Assembly (NCBI RefSeq): GCF_001484765.1
Contig: NZ_LLXO01000012.1
Coordinates: 1-64,000 of the forward strand
Direction of reading: 5' to 3'
Origin: Entomohabitans teleogrylli
GTDB taxonomy: Bacteria > Pseudomonadota > Gammaproteobacteria > Enterobacterales > Enterobacteriaceae
Length of the DNA stretch: 64,000 bases
The notes under the pieces are model-generated. The model worked only from the letters and a program-made list of their open reading frames with translations. It was not told the origin of the DNA and did no database searches. A program made the position numbers and the translations under genes. The stretch's first letter is position 1; each line of letters begins with the position of its first letter. Positions 19,691 through 26,919 of the stretch are shown piece after piece.

Positions 19691-20488
19691 TTAATCTTCC
19701 AGTTGATCGAAGGCGGCGGACTGTGGCGCCGCGGCAGGGGATTCGGCTTTACGCCATTGAGGATTCAACTGGATATACAGCAGGGCGGCAATTACGCCGA
19801 CACCGCCGAAGGCCAGCAGGCTGAAATTGAGATAACCACCGGCCAGGAAGCCGAGGAAAAAGAATGGCATCAGGTACTTTACGCCCATCATACGCAGTAC
19901 CATGGCGTAGCCGACCACCACGATAAAACCACCGGCGATTTGCAGGCCGTGGGTTACCACATCGGGGATGGCGTTGAGCATCTCGCTGACCATATCGGCG
20001 CTAACGAACAGCGAGACAATCAGCACCGGTATGGATACCCGCAGCGCCTGTACCGCCAGCGCGGAGACGTGCAGTAGATCGATGGTGCTGAACCGGGCCT
20101 GCTCCGCGGCTTTATCGGCGGCATGCTGAAAAGCGACGGTGATGGTGCGGGCGAAAACCGTCAATACCTGACCGGCGGCGGCGACTGGCAGGGCGATGGC
20201 GATACCGGTGGCAATACTTTGCTGGCCGACCACCACCAGAATGGTGGAAATAATACTGGCCAGCGCCGAATCCGGGGACTGGGCGGCGCCGACATTCATC
20301 CAGCCGAGGGCGATCAGTTCCAGCGTGCCGCCGAGCATGATGCCGGTGGTTAAATCGCCGAGGATAAGCCCGGTCACCGTGCAGGCAATGAGTGGACGAT
20401 GGGTCTGGAATTCATCCAGCACGCTGCCCATTCCGGCGATACAGGAAAAAATAAATATAGCGATAATCTGTAGGGTACTTATTTCCAT
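19691..20488 (-). CDS. sorA: L-sorbose PTS permease, EIIC component
   Basis: Integral membrane channel subunit of the sorbose PTS. A 265-residue, strongly hydrophobic mannose-type EIIC protein, with GTLELIALGWMNVGAAQSPDSA (about 54-75) as the family signature. It lies 78 bases downstream of sorB and its stop touches the alternative start of sorM. The order B-A-M is the usual sor order. The last 25 residues are a hydrophilic Ala/Pro-rich tail. Confidence 0.93.
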   Translation of the reverse strand: MEISTLQIIAIFIFSCIAGMGSVLDEFQTHRPLIACTVTGLILGDLTTGIMLGGTLELIALGWMNVGAAQSPDSALASIISTILVVVGQQSIATGIAIALPVAAAGQVLTVFARTITVAFQHAADKAAEQARFSTIDLLHVSALAVQALRVSIPVLIVSLFVSADMVSEMLNAIPDVVTHGLQIAGGFIVVVGYAMVLRMMGVKYLMPFFFLGFLAGGYLNFSLLAFGGVGVIAALLYIQLNPQWRKAESPAAAPQSAAFDQLED

Positions 20489-20566
20489 AATACGACCTCT
20501 GTGAGTTTTCTCAGGGTGTACAGCGCCCTGCCGGTAACGACATATTTGTTTTGCGGTGTTTTATTA

Positions 20567-21058
20567 TCAGGCTTCAGACATTGCGGCGACTTTATCGAGA
20601 ATATTGACTGACGGATCGGTAGCAACAACCCGTAAATCCAGTTTTACGCCCAGATGCTGTAATTCCTGAAATGCCTGAATATCATGATTATCCAGCGATA
20701 CGGCTTTGGTTAATTGTTTTTTTCCAGGTCGCCACGCCATACCGCCAATATTCAATGTTTCAATAACTACCCCCTGACGGATCATGGCTAATACATCCTG
20801 AGGGTTGGTGAAAAGATAAAAAACTTTTTCCTGTTGATATTGCGGGTTGTGATAAACAGCGATAGCTTTTTCAATATTGACTACGTTCACTTTCATACCG
20901 GGCGGAGCCGCCTGGCGTAACAGGGTACGGCGTACTTCATCGTTAAAAACATCATCGTTACAGATGATAATCCGTTGGGCGTTGGCCACTTTAGACCAGA
21001 CGGTGGTGACCTGGCCGTGAATAAGCCGGTCGTCAATACGGGCAAGGGTAATAATCAT
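20567..21058 (-). CDS. sorB: L-sorbose PTS EIIB component
   Basis: Cytoplasmic phosphocarrier that accepts phosphate from EIIA and passes it to the incoming sorbose. The 163-residue mannose-type EIIB has its phosphorylation histidine at residue 14 in RIDDRLIHGQV. I chose ATG at 21058, which overlaps the sorF stop codon by one base (TGATG); the frame is open further upstream inside sorF but that part has no family match. The overlap indicates translational coupling of A and B domains. Confidence 0.93.
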   Translation of the reverse strand: MIITLARIDDRLIHGQVTTVWSKVANAQRIIICNDDVFNDEVRRTLLRQAAPPGMKVNVVNIEKAIAVYHNPQYQQEKVFYLFTNPQDVLAMIRQGVVIETLNIGGMAWRPGKKQLTKAVSLDNHDIQAFQELQHLGVKLDLRVVATDPSVNILDKVAAMSEA

Positions 21059-21474
21059 CAGAAATCCTCTTCTTCTGCCAGTTGGGGGGATGGTTGCCAT
21101 ACCGCACAACATTGCTGACTCACCTCCGATAAGTGGGCGCACAGCGCGGGAGCTTCCAGCGTTTGCTGGTTATCGACCAGTTCCAGCGCCAGCGGCAGAG
21201 AAAGACCGCTGATCACCTGCAGGCGCGGGTTAGTCATTGCCAGAGCGACGGCGGCGTTCCACGGGCTGCCGAATTGCATATCGACGGCGATAAGCCACTC
21301 GCCGTCCGGGACGTCGGCCATAATGGCGGTTAATTTGTCCGCAATATCGCAGGCGTCTTCGCCGGGCTGGAAAGTCACCGCGCTGACCCACGGCGTGGCG
21401 CCATAAACCATATTGACGGAGTCAAGCATGGCGCGGGCCAGGTGACCGTGAGCGCAAAAAATAGCTGATACCAT
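21058..21474 (-). CDS. sorF: L-sorbose PTS EIIA component
   Basis: First sugar-specific phosphocarrier of the sorbose PTS, taking phosphate from HPr. A 138-residue mannose-type EIIA; the phospho-accepting histidine is residue 9 in IFCAHGHLA. The GAxPWVSAVTFQPGED block is the usual second half of the fold. The start is nine bases after the sorD stop and has a G-rich binding site. Part of sorCDFBAME. Confidence 0.92.
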   Translation of the reverse strand: MVSAIFCAHGHLARAMLDSVNMVYGATPWVSAVTFQPGEDACDIADKLTAIMADVPDGEWLIAVDMQFGSPWNAAVALAMTNPRLQVISGLSLPLALELVDNQQTLEAPALCAHLSEVSQQCCAVWQPSPQLAEEEDF

Positions 21475-21483
21475 AATGCCCCC

Positions 21484-22290
21484 TTAGCCGCGAGTTTTAC
21501 CGCCGGCAATATTGGTAGTGACGCCGGTGATGTAGCTGGCGCGGTCGGAAAGCAGGTAGCAAATAAAGTCTGCGACTTCCCCCAGCCGACCGGCCCGGCC
21601 AATAGGAATGGCATTTTTGGTATAGCCGGCGCGTAATTGCTCGACGCTAATATTGCGCGTCCAGGCCAGCGCCTCTTCATATTCCGGGGTACGCAGGCCG
21701 GTTTTTTCAAGGATCCCCGGCGCGACGCCCACCACGCGAATACCGTGTTTGCCCAGCTCTTTAGACCAGGAACGGGTAAAGCTGTTGAGCGCCGCTTTGG
21801 TGGCGGCATAGCAACTCTGGCCTTCGGAGCCCTCCAGCCCGCTTTCTGATGAGACGTTGACGATAACGCCGTCGCGCTGGCTGAGCATCAGGCGCGCCAC
21901 GGCCTGAGACATAAACACCACCCCTTTCTGGTTGATATTGACCATTTTTTCAAAAGCGGCTTCATTCAGCTCATAACGTCCGAACTGCTCTTTTTCATCC
22001 ACCAGCAGGCGCGGAAAATTCACCCCGGCGTTATTTACCAGACCGTCGATGCGGCCATACTGTTCGGTAATATGACTAATAACCTCCTGGACTTCAGCAA
22101 GGCGGGAAATATCGCAGGGCCAGTAGCGGTAATTTTCCTGACGACTGAAATCCCGATCGCCTGGGTGAATATCCACCATTTGTACTACGGCGCCCTGGCG
22201 TAATAACTCTTCGACAATCGCCAGACCTATACCGGAGGCGCCGCCAGTGACAATAATGACTTTGTTTTCCAGATTTAACCAGTTTTGCAT
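21484..22290 (-). CDS. sorD: Sorbitol-6-phosphate 2-dehydrogenase
   Basis: Oxidises D-glucitol 6-phosphate (from SorE) to fructose 6-phosphate with NAD. The 268-residue short-chain dehydrogenase has the cofactor motif TGGASGIG (about 15-22), NNAGVN (about 86-91), the catalytic serine in VSSESG and the Y-x3-K pair in YAATKA (about 160-165). It ends with the family's C-terminal SYITGVTTNIAGG. With SorE it links sorbose to glycolysis. It follows sorC after 76 bases. Confidence 0.93.
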   Translation of the reverse strand: MQNWLNLENKVIIVTGGASGIGLAIVEELLRQGAVVQMVDIHPGDRDFSRQENYRYWPCDISRLAEVQEVISHITEQYGRIDGLVNNAGVNFPRLLVDEKEQFGRYELNEAAFEKMVNINQKGVVFMSQAVARLMLSQRDGVIVNVSSESGLEGSEGQSCYAATKAALNSFTRSWSKELGKHGIRVVGVAPGILEKTGLRTPEYEEALAWTRNISVEQLRAGYTKNAIPIGRAGRLGEVADFICYLLSDRASYITGVTTNIAGGKTRG

Positions 22291-22366
22291 TTCAGACTCC
22301 TGTAAATAAAAACCAAGCGATACCCGACGCAGGAAATAACCTGCGCATAATCCAATGACGTTTAAA

Positions 22367-23314
22367 TTACTTCACCAGCATTTCTGCGGTTTGGCGATTG
22401 GTTACCAGACAGTTAATATATTTGCCACGTAGCGCGCCGAGAATGCCGGAATATTTTTCTGCGCCAAAAGCGACGCCAATAGCATAGCGAGCCTGTTGTA
22501 AACGATGTAATTCAATAGCCAGCGTTTTTTCCGTCATTTTGGTGCTGAGCGCGTCGCCATTCAGGGTATAAAAGCGCGAGCAAATATCCCCCGCCACCTG
22601 GCGTGAATTCAGATCGTCGGTCTCCTCGCTACCGTAAAAAGCGTGCCAGTTCGCGCCGTCGCGAATCGCCGGTGAACCAATGCCGACCAGCGCAATATCC
22701 AGATTCTCCCAATAAGATGAGATGGTCTGGTAGTGCCGGGACTGCATAATACCGTTGCGGATCAGGCTGTTTTCCAGCAGCCCGGGAAAATCCGCCATAT
22801 GGGATTCCGCTTTTAACTTTGCCGCTGCGCTATAGGTGAGGGTATTGACGTGGTAACGGCTTTCCAGCTTCCCGGATGGCCCGCCAATCATCGGGACACA
22901 AATCGCCGGGCGCCCATGATTTGACTGCGGAAGATGTTCCACCAGCGCGCTGACGGCGCGTCCCCAGGAAAAACCGATAATGTCTCCAGCTTCGATCAGC
23001 CTATCCAGCAGCAGGGCGCCTTGTTTCCCCATCGCCGCCAGCTGTTGGCTCTCGTCGTGTGAATCGCTGTACGCCACCACGGCCTCTTTTAGCCCGAACT
23101 GCAGCTTCAGGCGCTGTTCCAGCCACAGGTTTTCGTTGTAATCATAATTGATGGCGATCGTCACGATCCCCTGCTCGCGGCCACGCTTCAGCAGGCGGCT
23201 GATGGTCGTGCGATAGATCCCCAGTTCACGGGCGATTTGCGCCTGGGTCATATCCTGTTCGTAATAGAGTTGAGCGATTTTAACGATCAGGCGGATATCG
23301 TCACTGTTGTCCAT
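22367..23314 (-). CDS. sorC: Sorbose operon regulator SorC
   Basis: Regulator of the sor operon; in Klebsiella it activates or represses depending on L-sorbose. The 315-residue protein has an N-terminal helix-turn-helix (MTQAQIARELGIYRTTISRLL, about 22-42) and a sugar-phosphate-isomerase-like effector domain (about 60-315). ATG at 23314 (MDNSDDIR) gives the family length. The frame is open for another 93 codons upstream, but those overlap the operator region and are not protein-like. It is the first gene of the operon and lies beside an array of palindromes. Confidence 0.93.
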   Translation of the reverse strand: MDNSDDIRLIVKIAQLYYEQDMTQAQIARELGIYRTTISRLLKRGREQGIVTIAINYDYNENLWLEQRLKLQFGLKEAVVAYSDSHDESQQLAAMGKQGALLLDRLIEAGDIIGFSWGRAVSALVEHLPQSNHGRPAICVPMIGGPSGKLESRYHVNTLTYSAAAKLKAESHMADFPGLLENSLIRNGIMQSRHYQTISSYWENLDIALVGIGSPAIRDGANWHAFYGSEETDDLNSRQVAGDICSRFYTLNGDALSTKMTEKTLAIELHRLQQARYAIGVAFGAEKYSGILGALRGKYINCLVTNRQTAEMLVK

Positions 23315-23331
23315 CGCATTCCTCCCGGGAT

Positions 23332-23347
23332 TTGCACATTTGTGCAA
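23332..23347 (-). promoter_or_regulatory. Perfect sorbose operator palindrome
   Basis: TTGCACATTTGTGCAA is a perfect 16-bp palindrome (TTGCACA, two bases, TGTGCAA) 18 bases upstream of the sorC start, between promoter and gene. Its spacing and symmetry suit a dimeric SorC-family regulator, and binding here would block sorC translation or elongation. Assignment to SorC is inference from position. Confidence 0.7.
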
Positions 23348-23443
23348 GTGGCTGATATGTGCTCGTGATCTGATATAACCATTTCGTTTATCCGGGGCAA
23401 AGAAATTTTGTGATATTTGGAGGGTGCATTGACAGTAGATCTG

Positions 23444-23619
23444 TTGCACAAATGATGCGCTGACAGGAGATGAACTGCACAGATGTGCTGATGGAGATAA
23501 TGCCCTGAACGACGGACAGTTTTTCACATCCGTTTTTGCCGGTGGCGAGTCGCTCTTTTGTGAACAAAGGGTGGGGCTGATCACAAAATGCATCGGGCGG
23601 TGGTTGCACGGATGTGCTG
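23444..23619 (-). promoter_or_regulatory. Further sorbose operator-like sites
   Basis: Three imperfect copies of the TTGCACA-N2-TGTGCAA palindrome: TTGCACA-AA-TGATGCG at 23444-23459, CTGCACA-GA-TGTGCTG at 23475-23490, and TTGCACG-GA-TGTGCTG at 23604-23619. A lone ATGTGCTC half-site occurs at 23356. The sites are about 113, 143 and 272 bases from the perfect one, which would allow looping. Confidence 0.6.
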
Positions 23620-23629
23620 GCGGGTCCTG

Positions 23630-23655
23630 AAGAAACCGGCCAGCGCCGGTTTCTT
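23630..23655 (-). terminator. Candidate terminator after the PanS-like gene
   Basis: AAGAAACCGGC (23630-23640) and GCCGGTTTCTT (23645-23655) form a perfect 11-bp stem with a four-base loop, 15 bases after the stop at 23670. The distal side is TTTCTT rather than a clean T-run. It also separates that gene from the sorC control region. Confidence 0.65.
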
Positions 23656-23669
23656 TATGGTTGAGAAGC

Positions 23670-24626
23670 TTAGCGGCGCGTTTCCTGTGACTGCGCTACG
23701 GGGTTGTTTACATCGCCGGCAATCGGTTTCCCGGACCAGTAGCCCGCCAGCAGGGAACCGGACAGGTTGTGCCAGACCGAGAACAGGGCGCCGGGCAGCG
23801 CCGCCAGCGGCGAGAAGTAAATTTTACCCAGCGCGGCGGCAAGACCGGAGTTCTGCATGCCGACCTCAATGGCCAGCGTGCGGCAGGTGGATTCGTCAAA
23901 GCCGCACAGGCGCCCGCCCCAGTAGCCGCCCAACAGGCCAATGGTGTTATGCAGGATCACCGCCACAATCACCACCATCCCTACCGAGGCGATGTGGCTG
24001 GCGCTGCCCGCGACCACGGCGCTGATAATCGCCAGAATACAGGCCATGGAAAATGCCGGCAGATAAGGCTCTACCGCTTTCACCAGTCTCGGGAACAGAT
24101 GGTGGATCACCAGACCCAGACCGATGGGAATCACTACGATTTGCAGGATACTCATCAGCATCCCCATGATATCGACCTCAATACGCGCATCCACGTACAG
24201 ACGAGTCAACAGCGGTGTGGCGAATACCCCAACCAGGGTGGAAACCGCCGAGATGGTGACCGACAGGGCAACGTCTCCCTTTGCCAGATAGATCATCACA
24301 TTGGAGGCGGTGCCGCTGGCCACGCTGCCTACCAGCACCATACCGGCGGAAAGATCTGGCGGCATCTTAAAAATGATCGCCAGCAGCCAGGCGGCAAACG
24401 GCATGATTAGATAGTGGAGCAGGATACCTGCCGCCACCGGCGCCGGTCGGGAAAGTACCCGTTTAAAGTCATCAATCTTCAGGTGGACGCCCATGCCAAA
24501 CATAATCAACATCAATAATGTGCTGACCCACGGGCCGATAGCGACAAAGTTGCCTGGCGTGTAATAGGCGATGACGGACAGCAGCAGCGCCCAGAGTGGG
24601 AACAGCCGGGTTAAGGTGGCGAGCAT
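23670..24626 (-). CDS. panS: Bile acid:sodium symporter-family transporter, PanS-like
   Basis: A 318-residue inner-membrane protein with about nine to ten hydrophobic segments, of the BASS family. Diagnostic blocks are [13 protein letters not shown] (about 43-55), [21 protein letters not shown] (about 99-119) and the crossover [13 protein letters not shown] (about 250-262). In Salmonella a BASS-family protein from about this chromosomal position is PanS, a transporter for the pantothenate precursor ketopantoate. I assign the name from that recollection and family, so the substrate is uncertain. It is transcribed alone. Confidence 0.75.
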   Translation of the reverse strand: MLATLTRLFPLWALLLSVIAYYTPGNFVAIGPWVSTLLMLIMFGMGVHLKIDDFKRVLSRPAPVAAGILLHYLIMPFAAWLLAIIFKMPPDLSAGMVLVGSVASGTASNVMIYLAKGDVALSVTISAVSTLVGVFATPLLTRLYVDARIEVDIMGMLMSILQIVVIPIGLGLVIHHLFPRLVKAVEPYLPAFSMACILAIISAVVAGSASHIASVGMVVIVAVILHNTIGLLGGYWGGRLCGFDESTCRTLAIEVGMQNSGLAAALGKIYFSPLAALPGALFSVWHNLSGSLLAGYWSGKPIAGDVNNPVAQSQETRR

Positions 24627-24738
24627 AGGGATTTCCTTGCAATGTCAGGTTGTTTTGTTGTGTTGTGTTTTTAATATGCCGGGCTCCCCCGGCATAAGAT
24701 TTCAGTATAAAGATTTTTGTCGCCCGGCAAACCGGAGA

Positions 24739-26112
24739 TTATTGCCCGGCGAAGCCGACGACCACCTGGAATCCGCCTTCCGGGCGGTTCTGCCAGCAAA
24801 TCTGAAAATCGTGCAGACGGGCGATACGTTTCACGATAGACAGCCCCAGCCCGCTGCCATTCTCGGTCGCGCCCGGTGGCCGGAAGAAGCGTTCGCCGAG
24901 GCGTGTCAGATGACTGGGCATCACGCCGGGTCCGTTGTCAGTAACCAGGATGCGACTGTGCTGCAGGGTGACCGTAACGGCACCGCCCTGCTGGGTATAG
25001 CGCAGGGCATTATTGACCAGATTGCCGAGCAGCATTTTCAGCAGCACCGGATTACCTTTGACGACTTCCGGCAGGTCATCCTCCTGCAGGGTCAGCGTAA
25101 TGGCTTTCTGATCGGCGGTCGGCGTTGCTTCTTCCACCACTTCTGCCGCCAGCCTGCGCCAGTCGATATGGTTGAGTTCGCTCATCAACGAGCTATTGCC
25201 ATCCAGCCGGGACAGCGCCAGTAGCTGATCCACCAGCCGGGAAGTGCGATCGATGCCGGTTATCAGGTTGTTCAGGGCATTACGCCGCGTTTTACCGTTT
25301 TCTTCCGCCAGTAGCGCTACTTCGCTCTGGATGCGCAGCGCGGTCAGCGGACTGCGCAGTTCATGGGCGGCGTCGGCGGTGAACTGGCGCTCGCGCTCCA
25401 GCATACTGCTGACCCGCACAAACAGCGCGTTCAGCGCCGTGACCATCGGTCTGGCTTCCGGCGGCACGCTTTCCGGCGCCAGCGGGGTGCTGTCATCGGG
25501 GGTGCGCTGGGCCAGTTCGTCGGCGGTATGCTTCAGCGGGAACAGCTCGCGGCGGACAATCCAGGCGGTGAGTAGCATCATCAGCGGCAGCCCGAACAGC
25601 CACGGCCACAACTGACCGAAGACAATCTCGTTAACCAGATCGGAGCGGTAATCTTTTTCCTGGCCGACGGCGATGGTGAAACGTTTGTCCGGCGTGGTGA
25701 TGTAGAGGATGCGCCACATCTCATCGTCATCCCCTTCCAGCGGTTTATCCAGAAAGCCGGTTTGCGCGCTGTAACCGAACTCGTGGCCGTGGTCGTTATC
25801 GCTGAGCAGCAGCGCGCCACGCTCATCAAAAATAGCGAATCCCAGCGCATCGTCGTCCAGCCGGCCACTGTCGCCCATCCCCACCAGATGGCGGGTTTTA
25901 GGCAGCGGGCCAAAGGCGGCGTCTTCCGCAGTTAATTCGCTCAGGTTGGCGGTGGCGAGGCGTTTGGCGAACAGCATTTGCTGCGTATCGAAGACCTCAT
26001 CGATGGCATGGCGGGTTTGCCACCACGCCAGGCTGCTGGCGGCTCCCCATACCAGCAGTGCTATCAACAGAATATACAGCAGCAGGCGGGTACGCAGGCT
26101 GAGATCATTCAT
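24739..26112 (-). CDS. QseC-like sensor histidine kinase
   Basis: A 457-residue membrane sensor kinase. Two membrane helices (about 7-30 and 160-180) flank a periplasmic domain that includes [16 protein letters not shown], as in QseC/TctE relatives. The phospho-accepting histidine is in [14 protein letters not shown] (about 250). The N box NLVNNALRY and G boxes VTDNGPGV and GSGLGLSIV are intact. I chose ATG at 26112 ([12 protein letters not shown]); it overlaps the response-regulator gene by eight bases. True qseC lies elsewhere in enterobacteria, so this is a paralogous system. Its signal is unknown. Confidence 0.88.
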   Translation of the reverse strand: MNDLSLRTRLLLYILLIALLVWGAASSLAWWQTRHAIDEVFDTQQMLFAKRLATANLSELTAEDAAFGPLPKTRHLVGMGDSGRLDDDALGFAIFDERGALLLSDNDHGHEFGYSAQTGFLDKPLEGDDDEMWRILYITTPDKRFTIAVGQEKDYRSDLVNEIVFGQLWPWLFGLPLMMLLTAWIVRRELFPLKHTADELAQRTPDDSTPLAPESVPPEARPMVTALNALFVRVSSMLERERQFTADAAHELRSPLTALRIQSEVALLAEENGKTRRNALNNLITGIDRTSRLVDQLLALSRLDGNSSLMSELNHIDWRRLAAEVVEEATPTADQKAITLTLQEDDLPEVVKGNPVLLKMLLGNLVNNALRYTQQGGAVTVTLQHSRILVTDNGPGVMPSHLTRLGERFFRPPGATENGSGLGLSIVKRIARLHDFQICWQNRPEGGFQVVVGFAGQ

Positions 26113-26770
26113 CGTCGGCTCCCAGGTAATAGCCCAGTCCGCGTTCGGTGCGGATAAAATCATTGCCGAGCTTGCGCCGCAGGTGGTGGATATGCACTTC
26201 AACGGCGTTGCTGCCGAGGTCGTTATCCCAGTTGTAGAGCTTCTCTTCCAGCGCGGCGCGCGACATGATGCGATGTTTATTGAGCAACAACTGCTCCAGC
26301 AGCGCCTGTTCCTTGACGGTCAGTATCACCGGTTCGCCGTGGCTGGTTACGCTACGGGTATCAGTATCAAAGGCGACGTGACGATGAGAGAGTCGGGTGG
26401 TGTAATGGGCGTGGCGGCGGCGGATTAGGGCGTTGAGGCGGGCAACCAGTTCAGCCAGGGCGAAGGGCTTGCCCATATAATCATCGGCGCCGGCGTTCAG
26501 CCCCTCCAGGCGCTGATGCAGAGCATCTCTGGCGGTAAGAATGAGCACCGGTTCGCTACGCTGCTGCTGGCGCCACCAGCTCAGGATATCCATACCGTCG
26601 ACGCCGGGGAGGCCGAGGTCGAGCACGACGGCGTCGAAGGGCGCCATCATTAGCGCCTGCCGGCCCTGTTCGCCCTGGGTAAACCAGTCTACCGAAAAGC
26701 CGCACTGTTCCAGGCCATTCTTAATGCCGTCGCCAATCAGCAGGTCATCTTCCAGCAGCAGTATTCTCAT
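26105..26770 (-). CDS. QseB-like OmpR-family response regulator
   Basis: A 221-residue two-domain regulator. The receiver domain has the acidic pair E7/D8-D9, the phosphorylation site D51 in VVLDLGLPG and K101 in MGKPF. The winged-helix output domain follows (about 125-218, with [13 protein letters not shown]). The start [15 protein letters not shown] is typical of QseB/PmrA relatives. The frame is open upstream but that part is not conserved. It is co-transcribed with the kinase and lies 149 bases downstream of the autotransporter gene on the same strand, suggesting one functional unit. Confidence 0.9.
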   Translation of the reverse strand: MRILLLEDDLLIGDGIKNGLEQCGFSVDWFTQGEQGRQALMMAPFDAVVLDLGLPGVDGMDILSWWRQQQRSEPVLILTARDALHQRLEGLNAGADDYMGKPFALAELVARLNALIRRRHAHYTTRLSHRHVAFDTDTRSVTSHGEPVILTVKEQALLEQLLLNKHRIMSRAALEEKLYNWDNDLGSNAVEVHIHHLRRKLGNDFIRTERGLGYYLGADDE

Positions 26771-26820
26771 TGGTTTCCATCCGTTGTCACTCACTGCCCT
26801 CTGGTTCGCCCTGATGACTG

Positions 26821-26852
26821 ACAAAGCCCAAAAACCGGGTTTTTGAGCTTTG
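26821..26852. other. Stem-loop between autotransporter and response regulator
   Basis: ACAAAGC-CCAAAAACC pairs with GGTTTTTGAGCTTTGT with one mismatch in the stem. It lies in the 149-base gap on the minus-strand transcript, after the autotransporter stop and 51 bases before the regulator start. No T-run follows on the minus strand, so it may attenuate rather than end transcription. Confidence 0.5.
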
Positions 26853-26919
26853 TGATTAACCGGGCGGACAGCGGGCATCCGTCCTGCGGCCCCCCAGGGC
26901 CGTTGCATGAAGCAGAGCC

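Noticed and set aside
23315-23593. 93-codon N-terminal extension of sorC
   Set aside because: Overlaps the operator palindromes and has no SorC-family counterpart.
16550-23669. Recent mobile island carrying sor
   Set aside because: No integrase, transposase, tRNA or flanking direct repeats seen; codon use appears similar to neighbours. An old insertion or ancestral locus is more likely.
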